Source: Micrococcus sp. 2A (lineage in GTDB: Bacteria > Actinomycetota > Actinomycetes > Actinomycetales > Micrococcaceae). Taken from it: a stretch of 64,000 bases of DNA. The stretch is taken from assembly GCF_039519235.1 (NCBI RefSeq), contig NZ_CP154351.1:1426001-1490000 (forward strand). The letters are read 5' to 3'. The notes beneath the pieces are model-generated. The model searched no databases. It saw only the letters and a program-made list of their open reading frames with translations, and was not told the origin of the DNA. Positions 17,858 through 27,016 of the stretch are shown here, in pieces (position 1 is the stretch's first letter; every line of letters starts with the position of its first letter). Made by a program: the position numbers and the translations under genes.

Positions 17858-18874
17858 TCAGGCGGAGCCGGGGGCTGCCGGCGCCGTCAGCCCCAGGTGC
17901 TCCCACGCTCCAGCCAGCGCGACGCGGCCACGCGGCGTGCGGGCCACCATCCCCTCGCGGATGAGGAAGGGCTCGGCCACCGTCTCCACGGTCTCCATCT
18001 CCTCGCCCACCGCGGTGGCCAGGGTGGACAGGCCCACCGGCCCCCCGCCGAACGTGGTGCACAGCGCGGTGAGCACCGCGCGGTCGAGGCGGTCCAGCCC
18101 GCGGGCGTCCACCTCGTACATGGTGAGGGCGGCCGAGGCGGCCTCGGCGTCCACGGACTCCAGGCCCTTCACGAGCGCCCAGTCCCGCACGCGGCGCAGC
18201 AGCCGGTTGGCGATGCGCGGGGTGCCGCGCGAGCGGGAGGCGATCTGCCGGTAGCCGTCCGTGTCCACGCGCATGTCCAGCAGCAGGGCGGAGCGGCGCA
18301 GCACGCGCTCCAGCTCCTCCTCCGCGTAGAACTCGAGGTGGCCGGTGAAGCCGAACCGGTCCCGCAGGGGGCTGGGCAGCAGGCCCGCGCGGGTGGTGGC
18401 GCCCACGAGCGTGAAGGGCGGCAGCTCGAGCGGGATCGAGGTGGCGCCGGCGCCCTTGCCCACCACGATGTCCACGCGGAAGTCCTCCATGGCCATGTAG
18501 AGCATCTCCTCGGCCGGCCGGGACATCCGATGGATCTCATCGAGAAAGAGCACCTCCCCCTCGGTGAGCGAGGAGAGGATGGCCGCGAGGTCGCCGGCGT
18601 GCTGGATGGCCGGGCCGGAGGACAGGCGCAGCGGGGCGTTCATCTCCGCCGCCACGATCATGGCCAGCGTGGTCTTGCCGAGGCCGGGCGGGCCGGAGAG
18701 GAGCACGTGGTCCGCCGCGCGGTCCCGCAGCCGGGCCGAGGCCAGCATGAGGTCCAGCTGCTCGCGCACGCGCATCTGCCCCACGAACTCGTCGAGGTGC
18801 TTCGGCCGCAGCGCCGCCTCGAGCCGGCGCTCCTCCGCGTCCGCCTCGGGGGCGGTCATGGGCCGCTCGGCCAT
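17858..18874 (-). CDS. ruvB: Holliday junction branch-migration helicase RuvB
   Basis: This hexameric AAA+ motor drives branch migration with RuvA. The 338-residue protein has Walker [10 protein letters not shown] (61-69), Walker [10 protein letters not shown], the sensor-1 segment [11 protein letters not shown], and a C-terminal winged-helix domain containing [17 protein letters not shown] and [17 protein letters not shown]. The ATG at 18874 is preferred because a GGGGG ribosome site is well spaced for it. A GTG two codons upstream (18880) forms a 4-nt overlap with the ruvA stop and is an alternative start. It is the last gene of the yebC-ruvC-ruvA-ruvB cluster. Confidence 0.97.
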   Translation of the reverse strand: MAERPMTAPEADAEERRLEAALRPKHLDEFVGQMRVREQLDLMLASARLRDRAADHVLLSGPPGLGKTTLAMIVAAEMNAPLRLSSGPAIQHAGDLAAILSSLTEGEVLFLDEIHRMSRPAEEMLYMAMEDFRVDIVVGKGAGATSIPLELPPFTLVGATTRAGLLPSPLRDRFGFTGHLEFYAEEELERVLRRSALLLDMRVDTDGYRQIASRSRGTPRIANRLLRRVRDWALVKGLESVDAEAASAALTMYEVDARGLDRLDRAVLTALCTTFGGGPVGLSTLATAVGEEMETVETVAEPFLIREGMVARTPRGRVALAGAWEHLGLTAPAAPGSA

Positions 18875-18876
18875 GC

Positions 18877-19518
18877 TCACCGGCCCCCGCGTGCGGCGCC
18901 GGCGGTGCCGACGTCGCGCAGGGTGGCGCGCAGCAGCGCGGCGACGTCGCGGGAGTCCTCGAGCTCCGGCCGGGCGGCGACGGTGGCGGCCACGGCCTTC
19001 TCGGCCTCCTTCTCGGACCAGCCCAGGCCCGCCATGGCCGCGACGACGTCGGCGTGCCACGCGGTCGCGGCGGCCTCCTCGGCGACGGGGGCGTCCTCCT
19101 CCGGGACCTGCTCCCCCGTGGGGGCCAGCCGACCGGAGAGCTCCACGATGATCTTGCGCGCCATCTTCGGGCCGATGCCCGGCACGCGCGTGAGGGCCTT
19201 CTCGTCCTCCTCTGTGACGGCGCGACGCACGGCCTCCGGGTGGTGCACCGCGAGGATGGCCAGGGCCAGGCGCGGGCCCACCCCGTTGGCGCCGATCAGC
19301 ACCTCGAACACCTCGCGCTCGTGGCGGTCGGCGAAGCCGTAGAGGGTCAGCGCGTCCTCCTTGACCACGAGGTGCGTCTGGACGTGGCCGGGGCGGCCCT
19401 CGTGCAGGGTGGCGAGGGTCTGCGGGGTGGAGTGGAAGAGCACGCCCACGCCGCCGGTCGCGATGACGGCGCGATCCAGCGCCACGTGCTCCACGGTGCC
19501 GCTCAGGGACGCGATCAT
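18877..19518 (-). CDS. ruvA: Holliday junction DNA-binding protein RuvA
   Basis: RuvA holds the four-way junction in a square-planar form for RuvB. The 213-residue protein begins [26 protein letters not shown] (OB-fold domain I). It then has two helix-hairpin-helix motifs in domain II ([19 protein letters not shown] and [19 protein letters not shown]) and ends with domain III, which contacts RuvB ([19 protein letters not shown]), after a Glu/Pro/Ala linker. The ATG has a GGAAGG ribosome site. A 95-nt spacer separates it from ruvC and holds an AT-rich LexA-box-like palindrome, so ruvAB may have its own DNA-damage-inducible promoter. Confidence 0.96.
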   Translation of the reverse strand: MIASLSGTVEHVALDRAVIATGGVGVLFHSTPQTLATLHEGRPGHVQTHLVVKEDALTLYGFADRHEREVFEVLIGANGVGPRLALAILAVHHPEAVRRAVTEEDEKALTRVPGIGPKMARKIIVELSGRLAPTGEQVPEEDAPVAEEAAATAWHADVVAAMAGLGWSEKEAEKAVAATVAARPELEDSRDVAALLRATLRDVGTAGAARGGR

Positions 19519-19549
19519 GCTGGGCCTTCCGACGTCGAGGGGGACGCAT

Positions 19550-19565
19550 TCGAACATATCATCGA
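19550..19565. promoter_or_regulatory. Candidate LexA (SOS) box before ruvA
   Basis: Read on the minus strand the site is TCGATG-ATAT-GTTCGA. The actinobacterial/Gram-positive LexA operator, from memory, is a TCGAAC-N4-GTTCGA palindrome, so one half is perfect and the other matches 4 of 6. The AT-rich centre stands out in this very GC-rich sequence. It lies 32 nt before the ruvA ATG. Confidence 0.5.
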
Positions 19566-19613
19566 ACGTCCCGCGATCCCGGCATCCGCCCGGCCCCCGG
19601 CGAGGGCGCGGGG

Positions 19614-20279
19614 TCAGCGGCGCCTGCCGCCCGTCGAGCGCTCCGCGGCGAGCCACGCCCGCTGCGCCGCCGTCATCTCCCCGGCCCGCGTCGGCAGGGG
19701 GACCCGGGCCGCGGAGTGCGATCGTCCCGCCCGCGAGGCCATGTCGGCCGTGTCCATGCCGGTCTGCCCGGCCGCGTGGCCGAGGGCGGTGCCGCGCCAG
19801 CCGTGGGCGATGGCCAGCGCGAGGGCGTCGGCGGCGTCGGCCGGCCGCGGCGGGGCGTCGAGCCGGAGGATGCGGGTGACCATCGTGGTGACCTGCTCCT
19901 TGCCCGCGTCGCCGTGGCCGGTCACCGCCGCCTTCACCTCCGAGGGGGTGTGCAGCCCCACCGGGATCCCGGCGCGCGCCGCCGCCGCGATCGCCACGCC
20001 GGCCGCCTGGGCAGTGCCGAGCACGGTAGGCGTGTTGTTGTTGGCGAACATGCGCTCCACGGCGGCGCGGTCGGGCCGGTGGCACGCCAGGATGCGGGTC
20101 ACGGCCTCGTCGATCCGCAGCAGCCGCTGGTCGAGGGAGGTCCCGGGCGGGGTGCCCACGACCTCCACGTGCACGAGCGCGGCCCGACGACGGGCGTCCA
20201 CGTCCACGACGGCGATCCCGCAGCGGGTGAGCCCGGGGTCCACCCCCAGGATCCGGACGACGTCGGCGGGCCGCGTCAC
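19614..20279 (-). CDS. ruvC: Crossover junction endodeoxyribonuclease RuvC
   Basis: RuvC is the dimeric RNase H-fold resolvase that cuts Holliday junctions made mobile by RuvAB. The 221-residue protein shows the four catalytic acidic residues in context: D14 (ILGVDPGL), E75 (AVERMF), and D148 and D151 in [15 protein letters not shown]. The C-terminal ~50 residues are a Ser/Arg/Ala-rich extension beyond the usual ~175-190. The GTG start (20279) lies 11 nt after the yebC stop, within the same transcription unit. Confidence 0.96.
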   Translation of the reverse strand: MTRPADVVRILGVDPGLTRCGIAVVDVDARRRAALVHVEVVGTPPGTSLDQRLLRIDEAVTRILACHRPDRAAVERMFANNNTPTVLGTAQAAGVAIAAAARAGIPVGLHTPSEVKAAVTGHGDAGKEQVTTMVTRILRLDAPPRPADAADALALAIAHGWRGTALGHAAGQTGMDTADMASRAGRSHSAARVPLPTRAGEMTAAQRAWLAAERSTGGRRR

Positions 20280-20290
20280 GGCGGTGCTGC

Positions 20291-21055
20291 TCAGTCCTCG
20301 TCCAGCTGGGCGAGGATCTCGGGGGCGATGTCCACGTTCGAGTAGACGTTCTGCACGTCGTCGAGCTCCTCGAGCGCGTCCACGAGCCGCAGGAAGGTGC
20401 CGGCGCCCTTGGCGTCCTCCAGCTGCACCTTCATGGTGGGGATGAACTCGACCTCGTCGGTCTCGTACTCGACCGAGGCGGCGTCGAGCGCCTCGGCCAC
20501 CGCGCGCAGGTCAGAGGGATCGGAGACGATCTCGAAGTCCTCCCCGGCCTCCACGACCTCCTCGGCGTCCGCGCCGCCCTCGAGGATGGCCTCGAGGAGC
20601 GAGTCCTCGGTGTTGCCCTCGGCCGGCAGGCGCACGACGCCCTTGCGCGTGAAGAGGAAGGAGACGGAGCCGGAGTCGGCCATCGTGCCGCCATTGCGGG
20701 TCACGGCCACGCGCACCTCGGAGGCGGCGCGGTTCTTGTTGTCCGTGAGGCACTCCACGAGCAGGGCGGAGCCCTGGGGGCCGCGCACCTCGTACATGAT
20801 CTCGACGTAGTCGATGACCTCGCCGGTCAGGCCCGCGCCGCGCTTGATGGCGCGGTCGATGTTGTCGTTGGGGACCGAGTTCTTCTTGGCCTTGCTGACG
20901 GCCAGGTCCAGGGCCGGGTTGCCGGACATGTCCGCGCCGCCGGCGCGGGCGGCGACCTCGATGCCCTTGATGTACTTGGCGAAGGCCTTGGCGCGACGCT
21001 GGTCGATCACGGCCTTCTTGTGCTTGGTGGTGGCCCACTTGGAATGTCCGGACAT
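20291..21055 (-). CDS. yebC: YebC/PmpR family protein
   Basis: This is a 254-residue cytoplasmic protein of the YebC/TACO1 family. The start [25 protein letters not shown] is the family signature. Later come [26 protein letters not shown], the core [24 protein letters not shown], and an acidic C-terminus ending QLDED. Members have been called transcription factors, and more recent work links the family to relieving ribosome stalls at proline-rich or difficult sequences. Placement directly before ruvC is common in bacteria. The ATG has a perfect AGGAGG ribosome site and a TAGACT -10 hexamer 37 nt upstream. It is divergent from the M3 peptidase gene. Confidence 0.95.
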   Translation of the reverse strand: MSGHSKWATTKHKKAVIDQRRAKAFAKYIKGIEVAARAGGADMSGNPALDLAVSKAKKNSVPNDNIDRAIKRGAGLTGEVIDYVEIMYEVRGPQGSALLVECLTDNKNRAASEVRVAVTRNGGTMADSGSVSFLFTRKGVVRLPAEGNTEDSLLEAILEGGADAEEVVEAGEDFEIVSDPSDLRAVAEALDAASVEYETDEVEFIPTMKVQLEDAKGAGTFLRLVDALEELDDVQNVYSNVDIAPEILAQLDED

Positions 21056-21092
21056 GCACGCCTCCTGGCTTCGACTGCTGGCTCGACGGCCC

Positions 21093-21098
21093 AGTCTA
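21093..21098 (-). promoter_or_regulatory. Candidate -10 hexamer of the yebC-ruvCAB operon
   Basis: TAGACT on the minus strand, 37 nt before the yebC ATG, in the divergent yebC/M3-peptidase spacer (21056-21148). Confidence 0.5.
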
Positions 21099-21136
21099 GC
21101 CAGCGGGCCCGCACCCGCCGACGTCGGCCGCCGTCG

Positions 21137-21151
21137 TAGGGTGCCCGTATG
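21137..21151 (+). promoter_or_regulatory. Leaderless-type -10 element of the M3 peptidase gene
   Basis: TAGGGT at 21137-21142 ends 6 nt before the ATG at 21149. No Shine-Dalgarno sequence is present. Confidence 0.5.
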
Positions 21152-23233
21152 ACCTCCCTCACCGACACCCTCCCCGAGGGCCATCCCCTGCTGAGCCCCT
21201 CGGCCCTCCCCCACGAGCTGCCCGACTTCGCCGCGTGCTCCGACGCCGATCTCGCCGCCGGCATCCGCCAGGGCATGGCGGAGCAGCGCGCCGAGGTGGA
21301 GGCGATCCTCTCCTCCCCCGATGCCCCGACCTTCGAGAACACCGTGCGGCCGCTCGAGCTCTCCGGGGCCCTGCTGCGCCGCGTCGCCGCCGTGTTCTTC
21401 ACGCTCGTCGGCGCGGACGGCACAGAGGCCCGCCAGGCCCTGGCCCAGGAGCTCTCCCCCGAGCTCGCCGCGCACGAGGACGCCCTGCTGCTGGATCCGC
21501 GGCTGGCCGAGCGGGTCGCCGCGATCGACGCCGGCTCCCTCTCGGGCGAGGACGCCCGCCTGCTCGAGGTGCTCCGCCAGCGGCTCGACGTCGCCGGCGC
21601 CCACCTGGGCGGCGCGGAGCGGGAGGAGCTGCAGCGCATCAACGGCGAGCTCGCCTCCACGTCCTCCGCCTTCACGCGCCGCCTCGTCGCGGACACCGCC
21701 GCCCGTGCCGTGCTCGTCACGGACCGCGAGCGCCTCGCGGGCCTCGGCCAGGACGACGTCGACGCCGCCGCCGCCGCAGCGGTGGAGGCCGGGCACCGCG
21801 CGGCGGACGCCCCCGCGGGCGAGGGCCCGTGGCTGCTGACCCTCTCCCTGTTCACCTCCCAGCCCTGGCTGGCGGACCTCGAGGACGAGGCGCTGCGCCG
21901 GGAGGTGTTCGAGGCCTCTGTGGGCCGCGGCGCGTCGGGGGAGAACGAGACCCTGACGCTGGCGATGGAGATCGTGCGGCTGCGGCTGCGCAAGGCCCGC
22001 CTGCTGGGCGCCTCGTGCTGGGCGGAGCAGGCCCTCAAGGACCGCTCGGCGCCGTCCGTGGCTGCGGTGGAGGAGCTGCTCTCCGCCATGGCTCCGCGGG
22101 CCATGGCCAACGCCCGCCGGGACGCCGCCGTCGTCGCGGGCACGGGTGACGGCGCGGCCGAGGTGGCCCCGTGGAACTGGCCGCACCTGTCCGCGCGGCA
22201 CGCGCGGGAGGCGTTCGCGGTGGACACCGCGGCCCTGCGCCCGTACTTCGAGCTGGACCGCGTGCTCACGCAGGGCGTGTTCGCCGCGGCGGGGGCGCTG
22301 TACGGGCTCACGTTCACCGAGCGCCCGGAGCTGGCGCGGCACCTGTACCGCCCCGGCATGCGGGTCTGGGAGGTCGCCCGCGAGCGCGGCGAGTCCGTCG
22401 GCCTGTTCGTGGGCGACTTCTTCGCCCGGGCCACGAAGTCGGGCGGCGCGTGGATGCACACGGTGCGGGACAAGTCCGAGGCCCTCGGCGAGAAGCCGGT
22501 GGTGTTCACCACCATGAATGTGCCCGCCCCGGCGGAGGGCCGCCCGGCGCTGCTGACCCTGGACGAGACCACCACCCTGTTCCACGAGTTCGGCCACGCC
22601 CTGCACGGCCTGCTGGCTGAGGGCGAGTACCCCTCGCTGACCGGCACGGCCGTGCCGCGGGACGTCGTGGAGTTCCCGAGCCAGGTGAACGAGATGTGGA
22701 TCCGCGAGCCGCAGATCCTGGCCGCGTACGCGCGCCACGTGGAGACCGGCGAGGAGCTGCCCGCGGGCACCCTGGAGAAGCTCGAGGCCGCGGACCTGTG
22801 GGGCGAGGGCTACCGCACGGTGGAGTACCTGGGCGCCACGCTGATCGACTGGGCGTGGCACACCCTCACGGAGGAGACCGTGGACGCGGCCACCGCGGAT
22901 CCGGCGGCGTTCGAGCGCAGGGTCCTCACGGAGGCGGGCATCGACCCGGACCTCGTGCCCCCGCGCTACGGCACCGGCTACTTCAAGCACATCTTCGGCT
23001 CGGGCTACGCGGCGGGGTACTACTCGTACGTGTGGGCCGAGGTGCTGGACGCGGACGCCGTGGAGTGGTTCCGGGAGAACGGCGGCCTCACGCGGGAGAA
23101 CGGCGATCGCTTCGCAGCGGAGCTGCTCGCGCGCGGCAACACGCGGGACCTGCTCGAGTCCTACCGCGCCTTCCGCGGGCGGGACGCGGAGCTGGAACCG
23201 CTGCTGCGGCGCCGGGGGCTCACCGAGGGCTGA
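21149..23233 (+). CDS. M3-family zinc metallopeptidase (oligopeptidase A / peptidyl-dipeptidase Dcp type)
   Basis: This 694-residue cytoplasmic enzyme degrades short peptides left by other proteases. The zinc motif HEFGH is at 479-483 ([13 protein letters not shown]) and the third ligand is in the downstream FPSQVNEMW segment. The C-terminal signature [35 protein letters not shown] is diagnostic of the Dcp/PrlC branch. No signal peptide is present. The start [19 protein letters not shown] is typical of the actinobacterial members, and length is normal. It stands alone, divergent from yebC, and ends in a nested hairpin. Confidence 0.94.
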   Translation: MTSLTDTLPEGHPLLSPSALPHELPDFAACSDADLAAGIRQGMAEQRAEVEAILSSPDAPTFENTVRPLELSGALLRRVAAVFFTLVGADGTEARQALAQELSPELAAHEDALLLDPRLAERVAAIDAGSLSGEDARLLEVLRQRLDVAGAHLGGAEREELQRINGELASTSSAFTRRLVADTAARAVLVTDRERLAGLGQDDVDAAAAAAVEAGHRAADAPAGEGPWLLTLSLFTSQPWLADLEDEALRREVFEASVGRGASGENETLTLAMEIVRLRLRKARLLGASCWAEQALKDRSAPSVAAVEELLSAMAPRAMANARRDAAVVAGTGDGAAEVAPWNWPHLSARHAREAFAVDTAALRPYFELDRVLTQGVFAAAGALYGLTFTERPELARHLYRPGMRVWEVARERGESVGLFVGDFFARATKSGGAWMHTVRDKSEALGEKPVVFTTMNVPAPAEGRPALLTLDETTTLFHEFGHALHGLLAEGEYPSLTGTAVPRDVVEFPSQVNEMWIREPQILAAYARHVETGEELPAGTLEKLEAADLWGEGYRTVEYLGATLIDWAWHTLTEETVDAATADPAAFERRVLTEAGIDPDLVPPRYGTGYFKHIFGSGYAAGYYSYVWAEVLDADAVEWFRENGGLTRENGDRFAAELLARGNTRDLLESYRAFRGRDAELEPLLRRRGLTEG

Positions 23234-23268
23234 GCGCTGCCCCGTGACCGGGGACGAGCAGTCATGAG

Positions 23269-23311
23269 GATGGCCGGAACCGGCCCGGTTCCGGCCCGGT
23301 CTCCGGCCATC
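23269..23311. terminator. Nested hairpin after the M3 peptidase gene
   Basis: Outer 9-bp stem (23269-23277 with 23303-23311) enclosing an overlapping alternative 7-bp hairpin (23276-23292). It lies between two convergent genes whose stops are 138 bp apart, and no T-run is present. The rest of 23234-23371 shows nothing else. Confidence 0.5.
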
Positions 23312-23371
23312 GGCAGGACACCGCCGCCGTGACACGAACGCAGGTGGAGGGTGTCGCCTCGCGGGCCGGTC

Positions 23372-23875
23372 TCACCGGTAGGGCGCACACTCCCGGACAT
23401 CGGCACGGCTCCTCCATCCTGGACGCGGCACCAGCCCGCCGTCGGGCAGCGACCACCTGCGGGACACGACAGTCGATCCGTCACGCAGTGTCAGCGTGGT
23501 CTCCGACCGCCCGGGCGCCTCCCTGATCCGCACCCGGCGGTCGACGACGGCGTCGATCACCTGCCGTGCGAAGTCCAGGTCGTCGTCGTCCACGCCGATC
23601 TCGAAGCGTGCACACCCGTCCACGGAGATCGTCAGTCCCATCACAGCGGTCCCCTCCGGCTCGGCGAGGTCACCGCAGACCTGCATCTCCGCCGCGTCCC
23701 TCCGGTGGGGCACAAGGTCCAGCACGATCATGTCCGCGCCGGCGAGGTCAGCGAGTGAGATCCGCGCCGACCCACGACGCACCTCCCGAGCGTGGCCGTA
23801 CAGCTCCTCCGTCCCCCCTCGTGACACCTCGAGCGGGACCTCGACTCGCTCCCGGCGCCTCCACCACGACGTCAT
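23372..23875 (-). CDS. Unrecognised 167-residue protein coupled to an alpha/beta hydrolase
   Basis: I do not recognise this family. The predicted protein is soluble, with no signal or membrane segment. It begins MTSWWRRRERVEVPLEVSRGG and has two visible parts: an N-terminal region with SLADLAGADMIVLDLVPH and an acidic cluster (EIGVDDDDLDFARQVIDAVVDRRVRI) followed by beta-strand-like TTLTLRDGSTVVSRRWSLPDGG. Its ATG overlaps the stop of the upstream hydrolase gene (ATGA), so the two are co-translated and probably act together. Codon use is less GC-extreme than in neighbouring genes, with several TCA, CGA, CTT and GCT codons, which may reflect later acquisition. No function is proposed. Confidence 0.7.
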   Translation of the reverse strand: MTSWWRRRERVEVPLEVSRGGTEELYGHAREVRRGSARISLADLAGADMIVLDLVPHRRDAAEMQVCGDLAEPEGTAVMGLTISVDGCARFEIGVDDDDLDFARQVIDAVVDRRVRIREAPGRSETTLTLRDGSTVVSRRWSLPDGGLVPRPGWRSRADVRECAPYR

Positions 23876-25215
23876 ACGCGGCGGGTGCCGGGCCGGCTCG
23901 CGCCGAGCACCGCGCGCAGCCAGCCGCGCACGGTGGTGTCCCACTTCTTGGGGTCCACGTTCTGCTCGCGCGTGTGGCGGGCGCGCTGGAACCGCACGAA
24001 CCGCACGAGCTCGGGGTTGCGCTCGGCCAGGTCCATGGACGGGCCCACGGGCACGTACTCGTCGTCCTCGGAGTGCAGGATCAAGGTGGGCACCCGCACC
24101 TGCTCGGCGCGGGTCACCCAGTCCATCGCCTTCAGGTCCACGGGGGCCGCGAGGCCGGTGACGAACCGGCCGGCCCGATTGGAGAGCAGCCACTGGCCCA
24201 GCAGGCCGATCGCCTCCGGGATGCGGTTGAGCTTGGCCTGGTGCTCGAGCACGTCCATCCAGTCGACCACCGGGCCGGTGAGCACCACGGCCCGCACATG
24301 AGGGGCCAGCGCGGAGCGGTCCACACACTGCAGCGCCACCGCCCCGCCCATCGACCAGCCGAACAGCACGACGTCCTCGGCCCCCTGCTCCATCGCGTAC
24401 CGGATGGCGGCCTCCACGTCCTCCCACTCCGTGGTGCCGAGCCCGTAGCGCGCGTCCGGGGCGTCGGGGGCGTCGCCGTCGTTGCGGTAGGAGATCAGCA
24501 GGGATGTCATGCCGAGTCGCTGCGCCGTGGGCACCGCGCGGATGCCCTCGTTGCGGCGGGCGCCCCGGCCGTGCACCATCACGGCCCACAGCCCCTCGCC
24601 GGACCGGGCGTCCTGATCCGCCTCCGGGTCCACGCGCCAGGCCGGGGCGCAGCCGTTCGGCACGGGGACGAGCACCTCGGCGGCCTCGAGTCCGGCGTCG
24701 GCCGGGGTGGGGTACACGAACGCGGTGAAGCGCCCCTTCACGGCGGCCCGCAGCTCGCCGGCGTAGACCTCCTCCACGACGCGCTGCACCGTGCCGTCGC
24801 GCGGGTCGAACGAGGTGATGGCACCGATCCGCGCGCAGCCGGCGCCGCCGTCGAAGGTCAGCGAGTAGGTGCCGGGGACGGTGGTGTACTCGTCGGCCGG
24901 CAGGATGACCTCGGGCCCGTCCTCCCCGTCCACGACGGCCAGGATCGCCGTCGACTCCGCGTGCTGGCGGACGGGCGTCACCACCGTGCGGGCGAAGACG
25001 CCCGCGAGCGCGGAGCTGGCCCCGGCCACGACGAACGCCCCGGAGAGGGCCACGCTGCCCACCACCGGGGACCAGCGCGCCATGGGCGCGGCGATCGCCA
25101 CGGAGCCGCGCACGGTGCCCTTCACCCCTCGGCGCACCAGGCGCTGCGCGAGGGGCACGGCTCCGCGAGCGCGGGACCGGTGGCGGCGGGGGCGACGGCG
25201 GCAGGAGGAGGCCAT
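23872..25215 (-). CDS. Membrane-anchored alpha/beta hydrolase
   Basis: This 447-residue protein has a very basic N-terminus (RRRPRRHRSRARG) and one membrane segment near residues 50-75. An extracytoplasmic beta-rich region of about 120 residues follows, then an alpha/beta-hydrolase domain. Visible catalytic features are the oxyanion loop MVHGRG (213-218), nucleophile Ser288 in GWSMGG, an acidic residue in ILHSEDDEYVPVG, and a late His in RARHTREQNV. The cut-off between cytoplasm and outside suggests the catalytic domain faces outward. The substrate is unknown; an esterase or lipase-like role is the usual guess. Its stop overlaps the start of the unknown 167-residue protein. The ATG at 25215 is the best start, though GTG 18 nt upstream is possible. 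Confidence 0.8.
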   Translation of the reverse strand: MASSCRRRPRRHRSRARGAVPLAQRLVRRGVKGTVRGSVAIAAPMARWSPVVGSVALSGAFVVAGASSALAGVFARTVVTPVRQHAESTAILAVVDGEDGPEVILPADEYTTVPGTYSLTFDGGAGCARIGAITSFDPRDGTVQRVVEEVYAGELRAAVKGRFTAFVYPTPADAGLEAAEVLVPVPNGCAPAWRVDPEADQDARSGEGLWAVMVHGRGARRNEGIRAVPTAQRLGMTSLLISYRNDGDAPDAPDARYGLGTTEWEDVEAAIRYAMEQGAEDVVLFGWSMGGAVALQCVDRSALAPHVRAVVLTGPVVDWMDVLEHQAKLNRIPEAIGLLGQWLLSNRAGRFVTGLAAPVDLKAMDWVTRAEQVRVPTLILHSEDDEYVPVGPSMDLAERNPELVRFVRFQRARHTREQNVDPKKWDTTVRGWLRAVLGASRPGTRRV

Positions 25216-25314
25216 GAGTGCATTCTCGACCACGCACGCGCGGGCGGGCCAATCCGCGCCGATCCGGCCGGCCCGGCGGGGAACAGGGCGAGCGGCGCGG
25301 GCGTTGTGCGGACC

Positions 25315-25818
25315 ATGAGCACCCACGAGACCGCATCCCCGGACACCCCTCCCCACGCCGCCCCGCCCGGGACGCCGCACACCGCGGCCCTCACCGAGCA
25401 GGAGTGGGCGCGCCGCCTCACCCCGGAGGAGTTCCAGGTCCTGCGCCGCGCCGGCACGGAGCGCCCCTACACGGGCGAGTACTGGGACTCCCACGTGCAG
25501 GGCGTGTACGCGTGCCGCGCGTGCGGGGCGGAGCTGTTCCGCTCGGACGAGAAGTTCGACTCCCACTGCGGCTGGCCCTCCTTCTTCGCACCCCTGGCCG
25601 AGGACCGCGTGGAGTACATCAAGGACGAGACCCTCGGCATGCAGCGGATCGAGGTGCGCTGCGCCGGGTGCGGCTCCCACATGGGCCACGTGTTCCAGGG
25701 CGAGGGCTACGGCACGCCCACGGACCTGCGCTACTGCATCAACTCGATCTCGCTGCGCCTCAGCCCGTCCGACGTGCCCTCCGCCGACGCGTCCGACACG
25801 CCGGGCGGCGCGGCGTGA
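25315..25818 (+). CDS. msrB: Peptide-methionine (R)-S-oxide reductase
   Basis: MsrB repairs oxidised methionine (R epimer) in proteins using thioredoxin. The 167-residue protein has two CxxC pairs that bind structural zinc (C67/C70 and C116/C119), the SHCGWPSF segment, and the catalytic Cys141 in RYCINS. The first ~28 residues are a Pro/Ala/Thr-rich tail not needed for the fold. The stop overlaps the GTG start of the threonine aldolase gene by 4 nt (GTGA), so the two form a coupled pair. Confidence 0.96.
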   Translation: MSTHETASPDTPPHAAPPGTPHTAALTEQEWARRLTPEEFQVLRRAGTERPYTGEYWDSHVQGVYACRACGAELFRSDEKFDSHCGWPSFFAPLAEDRVEYIKDETLGMQRIEVRCAGCGSHMGHVFQGEGYGTPTDLRYCINSISLRLSPSDVPSADASDTPGGAA

Positions 25819-26954
25819 GCGCCCCGGGGGCGCCGACGTCGCCCGCCGACCTGCGCGCCTTCGCCTCCGACAACTACGCGGGCGTCCATCCGGACGTGTG
25901 GGCCGCCATGCTGGACGCGGACGCGGGCCACGCGCGGGCCTACGGCGAGGACCCCGTGACGGCGGCGCTGCAGGAGCGCGTCCGCGCGACCTTCGGCGAG
26001 CGGGCCTTCGCGCTGCCGGTGTTCAACGGCACGGGCGCGAACGTCGTCGCACTGCGGGCCCTGACGCCCCCGTGGGGAGCGGTGGTGTGCGCTAGCCACG
26101 CGCACATCGCCACGGACGAGGGCGGCGCCCCCGTGCAGGTCGGCGGGCTCTCCCTGCTCCCGGTCCCCACGGGCGACGACGGCAAGCTCACCCCTGCGCT
26201 CCTCACGCCCGTGCTGGGCTCCTTCGGATTCGTCCACGCGGTGCAGCCGGCCGTGGTGGAGATCGCCCAGGCCACCGAGGTCGGCACCGTGTACTCGGCG
26301 CAGGAGGTGCGGGCGCTCGCCGACGCCGCCCACGCCGCCGGGCTGAGCGTCTACATGGACGGCGCCCGCCTGTGCAACGCGGCCGCCGCCCTGGGTGTGC
26401 CCCTGCGGGAGTTCACCACCGACGCCGGCGTGGACGCGGTCTCCTTCGGCGGCACGAAGAACGGTGCGCTGGGCGCGGAGGCCGTGGTCGTGCTGAACCC
26501 GGATGCCGTGGCCACCGCGGCCATGATCACCGACCGCGACGTGCCGGGCCGCGAGCGCGACGCGGACTCCGCGGCGCAGATGTCCCTGGGGTACCTGCGC
26601 AAGTCCTCGATGCAGCTGGCCTCGAAGCAGCGCTACCTCTCCGCGCAGCTGCTGGCCCTGCTCACCGACGACCTCGGCGTGCGCCTGGCGGACCACGCCA
26701 ACGCCATGGCCCGCCTGCTGGCCGAGCGCGTGTCCGCGCTCGAGGGGGTGGAGCTCTCCCGTCAGCCCGAGGCCAACGCGGTGTTCGCCGTCCTGGACCC
26801 GGCCGCCGCCGACGCGGTGCGCGCCCGTTACCCGTTCTACGACTGGAACCCCGCCACCGGCGAGGTGCGCTGGATGACGTCGTGGGACACCTCCCGGGAG
26901 GACGTCGCCGGGTTCACGGACGCGCTCGGCCAGGCCCTGGCGGCCCGGCGCTGA
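25815..26954 (+). CDS. ltaE: Low-specificity L-threonine aldolase
   Basis: This PLP-dependent fold-type I enzyme cleaves L-threonine or allo-threonine to glycine and acetaldehyde. The 379-residue protein begins with the typical FASDNYAGVHPDVWAAM and has the substrate/PLP segment VFNGTGANVVAL. The conserved MDGARLCNAAAALG follows, and the PLP-binding lysine K215 lies in SFGGTKNGALG. The GTG start overlaps the msrB stop (GTGA), implying translational coupling. Length is slightly above the usual 335-350. Confidence 0.93.
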   Translation: MSAPGAPTSPADLRAFASDNYAGVHPDVWAAMLDADAGHARAYGEDPVTAALQERVRATFGERAFALPVFNGTGANVVALRALTPPWGAVVCASHAHIATDEGGAPVQVGGLSLLPVPTGDDGKLTPALLTPVLGSFGFVHAVQPAVVEIAQATEVGTVYSAQEVRALADAAHAAGLSVYMDGARLCNAAAALGVPLREFTTDAGVDAVSFGGTKNGALGAEAVVVLNPDAVATAAMITDRDVPGRERDADSAAQMSLGYLRKSSMQLASKQRYLSAQLLALLTDDLGVRLADHANAMARLLAERVSALEGVELSRQPEANAVFAVLDPAAADAVRARYPFYDWNPATGEVRWMTSWDTSREDVAGFTDALGQALAARR

Positions 26955-27000
26955 GGGCCGCCGACGGCGCGCCCTGCGCCGCGACGCGCACCGGCCCGCC

Positions 27001-27016
27001 TACGCTGTCGGGCATG
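27001..27016 (+). promoter_or_regulatory. Leaderless-type -10 element of the DUF3000 gene
   Basis: TACGCT at 27001-27006 ends 7 nt before the ATG at 27014. No ribosome site is visible. Confidence 0.5.
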
